NCBI RefSeq assembly: GCF_000420325.1
Contig: NZ_ATUS01000003.1
Location: 124,001 to 188,000 of the forward strand
Length of the DNA: 64,000 bases
Source of the DNA: Spongiibacter tropicus DSM 19543
Lineage (GTDB): Bacteria > Pseudomonadota > Gammaproteobacteria > Pseudomonadales > Spongiibacteraceae
Direction of reading: 5' to 3'
Each line of letters starts with the position of its first letter. The first letter of the stretch is position 1. A program made the translations under genes and the position numbers. Below are positions 54,581 through 63,584 of this stretch, in pieces. The notes beneath the pieces were generated by a model that was given only the letters and a program-made list of their open reading frames with translations, had not been told where the DNA came from and ran no database searches.

Positions 54581-55675
54581 TCACGGCTGCAGATTCAGTT
54601 CAGACTCTATGCGGCGACTGTCTTCATCGGGCCGCTCCAGATCGTCGATATGGGCAATGCCGTTCACCGCCTGCCGGGTAGCGACCGCGCTTTCATCGTC
54701 TTGAAAGAACTGCTTGTACCACTGACGTCCGCGCCCGAAAGGGCCGTCAGACTTCAATTGCAGTACACGAATTGCCGAGCCCTTGTGTTTCCAGACGGCA
54801 AAATCCGAGGCCAGTGAGTCCAGCGCTCCGGCTTGTAACGCCGCCGCCTGCTCCCGCTCATCGTCTCCGGGCTTGTCGACCTGGCTGTTCACCAGCAAGC
54901 CGTGCCAGAGTCGACAAACACCGTCTTCCACGGGTGTATTGGCGATCAGCTCAATACTTTCCACGTCGCCAAACAACTGGTGCGATAGCAACACACCGGG
55001 CCCGGTATACCAGGTCACCGTTTTCAGCATGGCCTGGTATTCCTGATGGAAGCCGCCCTGACGCTGGATATAAATATGGTCGCGCCACTCATTCTCAAAG
55101 TACTCACAGGGCGCGCCGTGGGTGGGACCGAGATGGCGCGCATCGGCCATATTGTCGATCACTTCCTGGGGATTGACCGGCAACTCACCCAGGTGATCCA
55201 TGCGCCAGTGAATCCATTGCGGCTGGTGCCACTGCGCCAGATCCGGCGCGGGGTAGGCGGGTTCGCCACCATCGGGATCAAACCACATCCAGATGCCCCC
55301 CAACTGCTCCACCACCGGATAACTGGTGAGCTTTGCCGAGCGGGGTTTGGGGCCGTCATGATAGGGAATATCATCACAGACGCCGTCGGGACCGAAACGC
55401 CAGCCGTGATAGGGGCAGCGAATAGACGAACCTTCGATCTGCGCCCCCTCGCGGGCAATCACCGCCGAATCGCTGGCCGCAATATGGCACTGCATATGCG
55501 GACAATAGGCGTCCAGCAGCACCGGCCACCCCTCTTCACTGCGGTACAGCGCGAAGTCTCTCGCAAAATAACGCAGTGGAACGGGACGATCTTCCAACTC
55601 GCAGGATTCCGCAATCAGAAACCAGCCTCTGGGAAAGGTATTGGGCCCCAAGCCATAGTCTTCTGCCTTTGCCAT
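54581..55675 (-). CDS. Rieske non-haem iron oxygenase, second copy
   Basis: The 364-aa protein has Rieske ligands Cys58-x-His60 and Cys87-x2-His90, again with a long 26-residue interval. The iron site is Asn175, Asp178, His181 and His186 (N-x2-D-x2-H-x4-H). It shares AYCPHM and the DG.C..IPY segment with the 48-kb oxygenase but is otherwise quite different, so it probably acts on another position or intermediate. The ATG at 55675 gives the natural N-terminus. It is last in a three-gene operon. Confidence 0.9.
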   Translation of the reverse strand: MAKAEDYGLGPNTFPRGWFLIAESCELEDRPVPLRYFARDFALYRSEEGWPVLLDAYCPHMQCHIAASDSAVIAREGAQIEGSSIRCPYHGWRFGPDGVCDDIPYHDGPKPRSAKLTSYPVVEQLGGIWMWFDPDGGEPAYPAPDLAQWHQPQWIHWRMDHLGELPVNPQEVIDNMADARHLGPTHGAPCEYFENEWRDHIYIQRQGGFHQEYQAMLKTVTWYTGPGVLLSHQLFGDVESIELIANTPVEDGVCRLWHGLLVNSQVDKPGDDEREQAAALQAGALDSLASDFAVWKHKGSAIRVLQLKSDGPFGRGRQWYKQFFQDDESAVATRQAVNGIAHIDDLERPDEDSRRIESELNLQP

Positions 55676-55686
55676 ACACGCGCTCC

Positions 55687-56448
55687 TTAAATGACATCCG
55701 GCCGAAACATGGCATCGTGACCGCCATCCACGTACAGCAGGGAACCGCAAACAAAAGCGGCCTCGCGGCTGAGCAGAAAGCCAATCGCATTGGCGATATC
55801 GCTTGCCTCACCCGCACGACCCAAGGGGATGCTCTCCAAAAATTCTTTTATTGCCGCGGCATAGTCCGGGTGATTTTCTGTCTCGGCCGTCATCGCTGTG
55901 CGCGTGTAGCCCGGCGCCACGGCGTTCAGGCGCACACCTTTGCGCGCATAATCTGGCGCCTGATGCCGCATCCAGCGGGCGATTGCCTGTTTCGAGCCAC
56001 TATAAGCCTGATGACCGCTGAGTTCGGGCAGTCGCTCAGCAAGCAGTTCCCGGTTACCGTCAATCAACGCCTGCATATACTGTTCGTCACTGGGATGCGG
56101 CGCGGAGTTCGAGGACACAAACACAGCGCTGCCACGACGCGAGGCCAGACTGTCTGCCAAGCCCTCAAGCAATGCGGTCGAGCCGAAAAAATTCACTTCA
56201 GGAATCAGCGACGTCAGCGGATGCGTTCCCCCCACGCCGGCGCAACACACCAAACCATCCACCCCCTCCGGGCAGGCATTCAGACACTGCTCAACGGCCC
56301 CTTGCCGACCGGATACTGTCGACAGATCGGCAATGATGTCGGCATCCTGGCGATCCAGCCCAATCACCTTCTCGCCATCAGCTTGAAGGCGCGCAACCAC
56401 GGCCGCACCAATACCTGATGCCGCTCCCGTAACGATATAACTGCCCAT
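55687..56448 (-). CDS. 3-alpha-hydroxysteroid dehydrogenase-like SDR
   Basis: The 253-aa SDR has TGAASGIG at 7-14 and catalytic Tyr149/Lys153 (YSGSK). The stretch VIGLDRQDADIIADLSTVSG and the cofactor-adjacent VDGLVCCAG resemble 3-alpha-HSD/carbonyl reductase of Comamonas testosteroni (HsdA), as does the C-terminal DGG.DAM.RP. It would interconvert 3-hydroxy and 3-oxo groups on a steroid-like ring. AAGGAG precedes the second of two adjacent ATGs. Recognition is from memory, so the exact substrate is inferred. Confidence 0.87.
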   Translation of the reverse strand: MGSYIVTGAASGIGAAVVARLQADGEKVIGLDRQDADIIADLSTVSGRQGAVEQCLNACPEGVDGLVCCAGVGGTHPLTSLIPEVNFFGSTALLEGLADSLASRRGSAVFVSSNSAPHPSDEQYMQALIDGNRELLAERLPELSGHQAYSGSKQAIARWMRHQAPDYARKGVRLNAVAPGYTRTAMTAETENHPDYAAAIKEFLESIPLGRAGEASDIANAIGFLLSREAAFVCGSLLYVDGGHDAMFRPDVI

Positions 56449-56467
56449 CATGTTCTCCTTATTTCTC

Positions 56468-57229
56468 TCAGCCCAGACTGGCCTGACCGCCATCCAGCGC
56501 AATGCTCTGGCCGTTAACATAACGGCAGGACTCGCTGCACAAGGTGGCCACAAACTCACCGATATCTTCTTTACACTCGCCAATACGACGCATGGGGATC
56601 GACGCCACAAACTCTGCCGCTTCGTCCGGACGCGTTTCCGTCCACCACTTCAGCGACGGCGACATGGCATGCGGCAGAATCACATTGGTTCGAATGCCCT
56701 CAGGCGCCCACTCACAAGCCGCTGCCCTGCTCAGAGAACGAATCGCTTCCTTTACCGCTGCGTAGGCACCGTAGCCAGACATGTCCCAACGCATGGCCGC
56801 CGACGACGCCAGGTTCACGATCACACCATCGCCCTTCAGGTGCGGATAACACAGGCGCATCAGACGGAATGTCGCCACCGGACCTGACTGCCAGCCCGCC
56901 TCAATCGCGTCTTCCTTCAGATCCAGCAAATTACCCAGCGGGACTTCCTGCGCGTTATTCACCAGAATATTCAGGCCACCAAAATGCGAGACGCTTGCCT
57001 CAACAGCGGCAGCCAGCTCGTCGGCGCTCTTTACGTTGGCGGCAACGGCCAGTGCTTTTCCACCCGCCGCCTCGATCAGGTCACGCGTTGTTTCCAGCTT
57101 ATCGAGACTGCGGCCGAGCAAAGCCACGGCGGCGCCGCGCTCGGCGAGCGCCAGTGCAATCCCCTGCCCGACGCCTTGCCCTGCGCCACTTACCAGTGCC
57201 GTTTTTCCTTCCAGATAACGCTCAGTCAT
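56468..57229 (-). CDS. SDR family oxidoreductase
   Basis: This is a classical SDR (253 aa) with SGAGQGVG at 14-21, NNAQE for NNAG, and YAAVK. The tail is GQSIALDGGQASLG. AGGAGG precedes the ATG. It heads the operon SDR - HSD-like SDR - Rieske, with 19-bp and 11-bp gaps. The upstream 233-bp gap, shared with the divergent LLM gene, holds a motif also found near the receptor gene. Confidence 0.9.
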   Translation of the reverse strand: MTERYLEGKTALVSGAGQGVGQGIALALAERGAAVALLGRSLDKLETTRDLIEAAGGKALAVAANVKSADELAAAVEASVSHFGGLNILVNNAQEVPLGNLLDLKEDAIEAGWQSGPVATFRLMRLCYPHLKGDGVIVNLASSAAMRWDMSGYGAYAAVKEAIRSLSRAAACEWAPEGIRTNVILPHAMSPSLKWWTETRPDEAAEFVASIPMRRIGECKEDIGEFVATLCSESCRYVNGQSIALDGGQASLG

Positions 57230-57280
57230 AGTTCCTCCTGATTATTGTGAAGTGATGGTAGCGAGCCGCCGTGGTAAACC

Positions 57281-57354
57281 CGACGACAAAAACAACTATT
57301 TTTATGCACATTTCCGACTGCCCTTGCCTTCGCTATCGGGCTGGTTGTTTTTGT
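57281..57354. promoter_or_regulatory. Shared 14-bp motif and long inverted repeat
   Basis: CGACGACAAAAACA at 57281-57294 matches 54514-54527 exactly. ACAAAAACAAC (57286-57296) is also the exact inverse of GTTGTTTTTGT (57344-57354). The site lies 52 bp upstream of the SDR operon and about 110 bp from the divergent LLM gene. It is a candidate operator for the island. Confidence 0.45.
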
Positions 57355-57462
57355 TGGCAAAGTTGATGGGAAATGTCCTGAGCAAAGCGGCGACAGGCCG
57401 CTAGCATGGTCGCGAATTCCTGAATCGACCCAACGGTCGACAGTCTGCACTATGGAGTCGCG

Positions 57463-58326
57463 ATGAAATTCAGCTACAGCCCCAGCATGTGTCCACCTGA
57501 TCAATACCTGCCTCTGGCAAATGCCGCCGAGGAGCTGGGCTTCAATAGCATGGCGCTGCCAGACAGCCTCTGTTATCCCGAGCACGCCTCAGCCAACTAT
57601 CCGTACAACGGCGACGGCTCTCGCGAGTTTCTCAAAGACCAGCCCTTTGTCGAGCCGTTAGTCGCCATTCCCTACCTGGCCGGACAAACAAAACGCCTGC
57701 GGTTTATTACGGCAGTCTATAAACTCGCTGTTCGCCAGCCGCTGGTCGTCGCCAAACAGCTTTCCACCCTGTCGGCACTCTGCGGAGACCGGCTCGATTT
57801 CGGCGTGGGCATCAGCCCCTGGCCCGAGGATTTTGAAGGTTGCCAAATTCCTTGGGAGAAACGCGGCGCACGACTGGATGATCAGATCGCCATTATTCGC
57901 GGCCTGTTAACGGGCGAGTTTTTTGCACACGACGGCAAACAGATTCAGCTCGCCAGCATGCAGCTCTGCCCGGCCGGAAGCCCTCAACCCATTTTGATCG
58001 GCGGTCACTCCGATGCGGCTCTGAAACGCGCGGCGCGTGCCGGTGACGGCTGGATCGGCGCGGGCGGCAGCCTTGAGGACTACCGGATACTGATCGACAA
58101 GCTCAACAGCTATCGCAAAGCATTTGAGCGCGACCACCTGCCCTTCCGCATTCAGGTCAGCAGCGCCGATGCATTCAGTGCCAAGGGGCTGGACGCACTG
58201 CGCGACCTGGGCGTGGACGAATGCCATATTGCCTTCCGCAATCCCTACACCGATGGCGTCGATCAGAGCAGCGTCGACCAGAAAACCGATCAGATGGCGA
58301 CATTCGCCGCCCGCTTTATTCGCTAG
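57463..58326 (+). CDS. LLM-class flavin-dependent oxidoreductase
   Basis: The 287-aa protein has the luciferase-like TIM barrel: MKFSYSPSMCPPDQYLPLAN, VVAKQLSTLSALCGDRLDFG then VGISPW, and PILIGGHSDAALKRAARAGD. It uses FMN or F420 and probably works as a monooxygenase or reductase. TATGGAGTCGCG precedes the ATG. It is divergent from the SDR operon and ends in a terminator, so it is its own transcript. A Baeyer-Villiger-like or ring-oxidation role is possible but unproven. Confidence 0.88.
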   Translation: MKFSYSPSMCPPDQYLPLANAAEELGFNSMALPDSLCYPEHASANYPYNGDGSREFLKDQPFVEPLVAIPYLAGQTKRLRFITAVYKLAVRQPLVVAKQLSTLSALCGDRLDFGVGISPWPEDFEGCQIPWEKRGARLDDQIAIIRGLLTGEFFAHDGKQIQLASMQLCPAGSPQPILIGGHSDAALKRAARAGDGWIGAGGSLEDYRILIDKLNSYRKAFERDHLPFRIQVSSADAFSAKGLDALRDLGVDECHIAFRNPYTDGVDQSSVDQKTDQMATFAARFIR

Positions 58327-58358
58327 CACGAACGCAACACCCAGGTAATCACCCGCTT

Positions 58359-58381
58359 GCCGGCACCATGCCGGCTTTTTT
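58359..58381 (+). terminator. Rho-independent terminator after the LLM gene
   Basis: GCCGGC-ACCAT-GCCGGC is followed by TTTTTT, 33 bp past the stop. Confidence 0.9.
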
Positions 58382-58421
58382 ATGCCCGCCGAAAACCAAC
58401 ATAAATTTAATTTTAAGACAG

Positions 58422-58460
58422 TTGACTCAAACGTCTGGCAGGGCATAGGCTAGCCCTATG
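58422..58460 (+). promoter_or_regulatory. tetR promoter/operator: probable leaderless start in a palindrome
   Basis: TTGACT (58422-58427) and TAGGCT (58446-58451) are 18 bp apart and predict initiation at or next to 58458, the A of the tetR ATG. CATAGG-N5-CCTATG (58444-58460) is a perfect 6+6 palindrome that contains the ATG itself. No Shine-Dalgarno is at usable distance. Confidence 0.45.
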
Positions 58461-59123
58461 AAAACTGAAACAAGCAAGACAAACCGAAGCCCGGCCGCGC
58501 AAAAGATGTTGCGGGTCGCTGAGCGCCTGATTGCCGAAAAAGGCATAGACGGCGTATCCAGCCGTGAGCTGGCGCGTGAAGCCGGACAGAAGAACCACTC
58601 TGCGGTGAATTACCACTTTGGCTCCTTCGACGGTCTGGTGAACGCGATTATTGACGAGCGCGCCGGAAACATTAATGCGCAGCGCGAGAGCCTGTTGGCG
58701 GCGATTAACGTACACGGCGGAGCGGCCTCACCCCGAGCCCTGCTCGACGCCATGATTCGCCCCCTGGCCGAAGAACTGCTGCGCGGCGATGGCAACAGCC
58801 GCTACCTGAACCTGCTGGGGCAGCTACTCAGCCGCCCTCGCTGGCAGAGGCTGTTCTTCGAAAACCGCGCCCGTTCACAAGCGCTGTTGCGTATTTCAGC
58901 CTTGCTGAGCGCTCAGCTGCCGGCAGATATGCCCGAGGCCATTCGCCACTCCCGGCAGGCCCTCATGGGCCGGCATATTATTCACAGCGTCGCCTACTGG
59001 GATGAACTGCAACACAGCGGCTCGGTGAAGATGAATGAGCAGGAGCTGGAATGGCGCATACAGGATCTTATTAATTATTCACTGGCCGGTCTGATGGCCC
59101 CGCACCGCACTGAATCCGCATAA
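58458..59123 (+). CDS. TetR family transcriptional regulator
   Basis: The 221-aa repressor has an N-terminal HTH: MLRVAERLIAEKGIDGVSSR then ELAREAGQKNHSAVNYHFGS. The rest is the helical ligand-binding and dimer domain. The start codon lies inside a palindrome and lacks a ribosome-binding site, consistent with autoregulation of a leaderless message. It is 16 bp upstream of the sterol-desaturase-family gene, its likely operon partner. Confidence 0.9.
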   Translation: MKTETSKTNRSPAAQKMLRVAERLIAEKGIDGVSSRELAREAGQKNHSAVNYHFGSFDGLVNAIIDERAGNINAQRESLLAAINVHGGAASPRALLDAMIRPLAEELLRGDGNSRYLNLLGQLLSRPRWQRLFFENRARSQALLRISALLSAQLPADMPEAIRHSRQALMGRHIIHSVAYWDELQHSGSVKMNEQELEWRIQDLINYSLAGLMAPHRTESA

Positions 59124-59139
59124 CAAGAGGATAATAATC

Positions 59140-59997
59140 GTGGACCCGATGCCCAACGTCACCCTGTTCATTCTTGGCTTGTTTCTGTTTGCCTTTGCCA
59201 CCGAGCTGTTCGGTGGTCGACTGAAACGCTCACCGCGCCCCTGGCGGGATGTGCTGTTTATGCTGTTTGGATTCGGCTCGAATGTCTTGCTCGCGGGTGC
59301 ACTGATAGGCAGTGCGATTGGCTGGGCGCTCACCCATTGGCTGCCGGCACACGCAGGCAGTCTGGCAGGCACGGCGTTCTGGCTGGCGTTTCCCCTTATT
59401 TTTGTCACTGAGGAATTCGCCCACTACTGCTTGCACCGGGCCGCCCACGAGTGGCGCTGGCTGTGGAAAGTTCATCGTACGCACCACAGCGCCCAGCATC
59501 TGAACGTCTCGGTGGTCTACCGCTACAACTTCTTTTGGGTCTTCATGCTGCCACAAACCTGGATGGGCGCCATTGCCGTGTACTACGGCCTGACCGCGCC
59601 CTTCCTCGCGGCGGTGCTGACCACGTACATTGTGAATCTCGGCACGCACAGCAGCTACCGCTGGGATCTATGGCTGCGAGAGAAGCTGCCCGCTTCAGAG
59701 CCTGTATGGAAAGTGCTGGAGCGCATCATCACACTGCCCGACACCCATCACGCCCACCATGCCTACGGCAGCAAAAATGCCCACCCCAACGGCAATTACG
59801 CCGTGACCATCTTTCTGTTCGATGTGCTGTTTAGCACCGCCAAAATCCCCAACAGCCGGCAGGAAAAATTCGGACTCCCCATTTCCCCGCGCCTGCACTG
59901 GGCCGAGGAACTGCTGTGGCCGGTCGTGAAAAAGCCGCTGTTGCCCAAACCGGAAACCGCCACCCTCACAACGGCAACGGAGAAGCCCGCAGGCTAA
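59140..59997 (+). CDS. Sterol desaturase/fatty acid hydroxylase family protein
   Basis: The 285-aa membrane di-iron protein has three His boxes: H95YCLH99, H112RTHH116 and H203HAHH207. N-terminal membrane segments are near 5-22 and 40-66, with another pair around 132-165. Family members hydroxylate or desaturate sterols, carotenoids and lipids. The GTG start has AAGAGG about 9 nt upstream; an ATG three codons later is possible. It is coupled to tetR and convergent with hrpB, leaving only 6 bp. Confidence 0.9.
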   Translation: MDPMPNVTLFILGLFLFAFATELFGGRLKRSPRPWRDVLFMLFGFGSNVLLAGALIGSAIGWALTHWLPAHAGSLAGTAFWLAFPLIFVTEEFAHYCLHRAAHEWRWLWKVHRTHHSAQHLNVSVVYRYNFFWVFMLPQTWMGAIAVYYGLTAPFLAAVLTTYIVNLGTHSSYRWDLWLREKLPASEPVWKVLERIITLPDTHHAHHAYGSKNAHPNGNYAVTIFLFDVLFSTAKIPNSRQEKFGLPISPRLHWAEELLWPVVKKPLLPKPETATLTTATEKPAG

Positions 59998-60003
59998 TCC
60001 GGT

Positions 60004-62511
60004 CTATGTCCCCTGCCGCTGCTGGCGTGCCTTGGTATAGGCCGTAGCCGTTGCCGACAGCGGATCGTCGGGCCAGGGGTGCTTGGGATAGCGCCCCTTC
60101 ATCTCTTTTTTCACGTCGTGATAGGCATTGCGCCAGAAACCCGCCAGATCGGCAGTCACCGCCAGCGGGCGCTGCGCGGGCGACAGCAGGTGCACCAGCA
60201 CGGTCTGCTGCCCCTCCGCCACCTGCGGTGAAGCTTCACAGCCAAACATCTCCTGCAGCTTTACCGCCAGTACCGGCGGCGACTCCCGGTAATCCAGCCG
60301 AATCTGCGACCCGGAAGGCACGGCCAAACGCTCCGGCACCTGTTTTTGCAGCGCCTGCTGCTGAGGCCAATCCAACGTCGCCATCAGAATGTTGTGCATA
60401 TCCAATGCCTGAAGGTCTCGCAAATTTTTAACCCCGGTCAGATACGGCAGCAGCCAGTCCTCAATACGGTCCAGCAAGGCCTCATCATCCAGCACAGGCC
60501 AGCCGCCGGGGGCACAGTCGTAGCGGCGCATCAGCGCGACCCGCCCCCGCAACTGTTCGGCGGACTCACTCCAATTCAGCAGGCTCAGCCCCCGCCGACG
60601 CAACAGCCCCAGCAAGGCGCTCGTCCGCTGCGCCGCATTGAGCTGGGGTTGAGGCTGGCGATCCAGTATCAGCTTGCCGATCCAGCGCTGGCGTTCGGCG
60701 ACAAATCGCCCGAGTTTTTCATCCCAGTCCGCCACCAACTGCTCGCTCACCAAGGCATCCAGCGCCGAGCTGAATAGCGCTGAATCCAGGCGGCAGGCCA
60801 GATGAATGCGGTCGCTGCGCTGACCACTGTGTCCTCCCAGGTCCAGCACCAGCAAATAGGGGCTGCCCCGCAGACTGTCGTGCTCGGCCAACACCGCTCG
60901 GCGACCATTACTGAGCTGATAATCGGTGCCGCCATCACTCTGGGCGCGGGCAATACGGTCGGGAAAAGCCAGCGCCGCGGCAACCATCAGGGCCGTTTCA
61001 TCAACTTCCTCACGGCTTACACGAGGTAACAAACGACGATACTGCCTGGCCTGCTGGGCGATACGCCCATAGCGCTTGTCGCCGCGCGCAATGGCCAGCA
61101 AGCGCGGATGAATATCGGCGCCACGGTCCATTTCCGGGTCGCGTTCACCCAGCAGTGCGGTCAGCGCGGCGGCGTCCTCGGCACAACCCAGTTGCTCGCT
61201 GCTCAGCAGCAACGCGGCCAGCCGGGGCGGTAGAGGCAGTGCCGCCATGGCCCGGCCGCGTGCACTGAGCTGCGCGCTGTTTTCTATCGCGCCGAGCGTC
61301 GTGAGCAGGTCCATCGCCTGACGGCAATGCGCCGCTGGCGGCGGATCCAGCCAGCGCAGCCCCTCGGGCTCACTGCCCCATTGCAGGCACTGCAGACACA
61401 GCGCCCCCAGATCGCTGTCGAGAATTTCCGGACGCCCCTGCTCAGGTAACTCACTCTGCTCGCTCTCGGTCCACAGTCGATAGCAATGTCCCGGCCCCAG
61501 GCGCCCGGCGCGGCCCGCGCGCTGGGCCGCCGACGCGGCGGAGATACGCTGGGTGGTCAGGCGACTGGTCGCGCTGCGGGGATCAAAACTCATGCGGCGC
61601 TCCAAACCGCTGTCAATCACCACCTCAATACCGTCAATGGTCAGGCTGCTCTCGGCGATATTGGTGGCCAGCACCACTTTTCTTCGCCCCTCCGGCGAGG
61701 CGGCAATCGCGAGGCGCTGGGCGTCGAGACTCAGATTGCCGTACAGCGGGGCAATGTCGGTGGAGGCATCGAGCTGGCCCTCTAGCTGCGCTGCGCAGCG
61801 TCGAATCTCGCCCTGTCCGGGCAGAAACACCAACAAGCTGCCGGCGTGCACATTGCAGGCCGCCTGCACCGCCGCACAAACCTCTGTGACGATATCCTTG
61901 GCGCCCTGTCGCCCTCGGGCGGGCTGCCGCTGATAGTGCAGCGTTACCGGGTACTGTCGCCCCTCGCTGCTGAGCAGCGGCGCGTCATCCAGAAACGCGC
62001 ACAGTGCTTCACCGTTGAGGGTGGCGGACATCAGCAGGATTTTCAGTGGCGTGTCGCGAAGCTCGCCGAACAGGCGCCGTCCTTCCAGCGCCAATGCCAG
62101 GCCGAGGTCGGCGTCGAGACTGCGCTCGTGGAATTCGTCAAAAATCAGCAGGCCCACCCCCTCCAGACTCGGGTCGTCCTGCAACAACCGAGTGAGAATC
62201 CCCTCGGTTATCACCTCAATGCGCGTCTGCGCCGACACCTTGCTTTCGAGGCGAACGCGATAGCCCACCGTCTGGCCCACGGGCTCGCCCAACAGTGCGG
62301 CCATGCGCTCCGCCGCCCCTCTCGCGGCCAGGCGGCGGGGTTCCAACATCAGCACTTTCTGACCACGCAACCACGGAGCATCAAGCAGCGCCAGCGGCAC
62401 CTGCGTGGTTTTACCGGCGCCGGGCGGCGCTTCCAGAACCAGTTCATCGTGGGTGTCGAGCTGCGCCCGCAGCGCGGGAAGCAGCTCGACAATCGGCAGG
62501 TCTTGCGTCAT
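60004..62511 (-). CDS. hrpB: ATP-dependent helicase HrpB
   Basis: HrpB (835 aa) is a DEAH-type helicase. Walker A is in APPGAGKTTQVP, the DEAH box reads DEFH, SAT appears in LLMSATLNGEAL, and motif VI in QRAGRAGRLGPG. The long C-terminal HrpB-specific region ends with segments such as MKGRYPKHPWPDDP. The ATG at 62511 is chosen; a TTG 12 bp earlier overlaps the upstream stop. Its cellular role in most bacteria is poorly defined. Confidence 0.95.
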   Translation of the reverse strand: MTQDLPIVELLPALRAQLDTHDELVLEAPPGAGKTTQVPLALLDAPWLRGQKVLMLEPRRLAARGAAERMAALLGEPVGQTVGYRVRLESKVSAQTRIEVITEGILTRLLQDDPSLEGVGLLIFDEFHERSLDADLGLALALEGRRLFGELRDTPLKILLMSATLNGEALCAFLDDAPLLSSEGRQYPVTLHYQRQPARGRQGAKDIVTEVCAAVQAACNVHAGSLLVFLPGQGEIRRCAAQLEGQLDASTDIAPLYGNLSLDAQRLAIAASPEGRRKVVLATNIAESSLTIDGIEVVIDSGLERRMSFDPRSATSRLTTQRISAASAAQRAGRAGRLGPGHCYRLWTESEQSELPEQGRPEILDSDLGALCLQCLQWGSEPEGLRWLDPPPAAHCRQAMDLLTTLGAIENSAQLSARGRAMAALPLPPRLAALLLSSEQLGCAEDAAALTALLGERDPEMDRGADIHPRLLAIARGDKRYGRIAQQARQYRRLLPRVSREEVDETALMVAAALAFPDRIARAQSDGGTDYQLSNGRRAVLAEHDSLRGSPYLLVLDLGGHSGQRSDRIHLACRLDSALFSSALDALVSEQLVADWDEKLGRFVAERQRWIGKLILDRQPQPQLNAAQRTSALLGLLRRRGLSLLNWSESAEQLRGRVALMRRYDCAPGGWPVLDDEALLDRIEDWLLPYLTGVKNLRDLQALDMHNILMATLDWPQQQALQKQVPERLAVPSGSQIRLDYRESPPVLAVKLQEMFGCEASPQVAEGQQTVLVHLLSPAQRPLAVTADLAGFWRNAYHDVKKEMKGRYPKHPWPDDPLSATATAYTKARQQRQGT

Positions 62512-62515
62512 GCGC

Positions 62516-63394
62516 TTAGTCAATAAAGTCCTTCAGGTCGCGCAGGAAATCGTCGAGTTTATCGTGGTGGACCCAGTGGCTGGCGCCCGGATAGCGCTTG
62601 ATAAACGCATCCTGAAAATAGCTCATGCGGCCACTCTCTTCCGGATCTTCCACAAAGGTTTCGGTACCCCAGGCGAGAAAGGTCGGGCACTCGATGTTGG
62701 AGTAGATTTCGCGCACTTCGGTCTCACCGCTTTCGAGGCGGTTGTGCTTGCGGGTGTAGTTGTCGAATTTCCAACTGTAGGTGCCGTCTTCGTTCTGGCT
62801 GGCACCGTGATAGGTCAGGTGCCGCGCCTGTGCTTCAGTGAGATGCGGGTTTTCATCGCGCATCCGCTGAAAGGCATCGTTGATCGTGGCGTAACGGCGG
62901 GGTTGTCGCGCCGACATGCTCTGGCGCACCCCGACCCATTCACGCATGGTCTGCCGGTAGCTCATGTTCTCGCAGGCCAGCGCATCGGCAATATTCGGAA
63001 AAATCCCCTCAATACACACCAGTTTTTTGACGTTCTCGGGGTAGACAGAGGCGTAGCGGGCAGAAATATTCCCGCCCATGGAGTGACCAACGATAGTGGC
63101 TGGCCCCAGCTTCTTCTGATTGATCAACTGGGCAATATCACAGACATAGGCTTCAAAGCTGTACTGGCCATCGGGCGACCAGGCGCTGTCGCCATGCCCA
63201 CGCAGATCCGGCGCAATAATGTGCCAGTCGTGGCGCAGTTCCTGTGCGATCCAGTCCCAGTTGCGGCAGTGGTCCTGGTTGCCGTGAATCAAAATCAACG
63301 GCGGTGCGCCGGGGTTGCCCCAATCGACATAATGCAGTCGCAAACGCTGGGAAATGTAGATGTGTGAACTGGGACCGGTTAGCTCCAGGCTCAT
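62516..63394 (-). CDS. Alpha/beta hydrolase
   Basis: The ~292-aa protein has the alpha/beta hydrolase fold: oxyanion region LILIHGNQDHCRNWDW, nucleophile elbow GHSMGG, and a C-terminal His in GASHWVHHDKLDDFL. AGGAG precedes the ATG at 63394. The form resembles haloalkane-dehalogenase/epoxide-hydrolase-like esterases. Substrate is unknown. It ends 4 bp before hrpB and may be cotranscribed with it. Confidence 0.88.
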   Translation of the reverse strand: MSLELTGPSSHIYISQRLRLHYVDWGNPGAPPLILIHGNQDHCRNWDWIAQELRHDWHIIAPDLRGHGDSAWSPDGQYSFEAYVCDIAQLINQKKLGPATIVGHSMGGNISARYASVYPENVKKLVCIEGIFPNIADALACENMSYRQTMREWVGVRQSMSARQPRRYATINDAFQRMRDENPHLTEAQARHLTYHGASQNEDGTYSWKFDNYTRKHNRLESGETEVREIYSNIECPTFLAWGTETFVEDPEESGRMSYFQDAFIKRYPGASHWVHHDKLDDFLRDLKDFID

Positions 63395-63584
63395 TCGATG
63401 TCTCCTCAACAAGCGCCCGACACGGGGCGGCATTTCATCCTTCCAATGATGGCCCCTCAGCGGTGGCAGCACCATCCTTCATTTCACAGAACGCAGCGCA
63501 GTTAATCATGCCGTGTTCATCCACTGCCTCCGATTGTACGTAGACTTAATTATTGTCACCACATCGACAACGCCGGAGATCACC

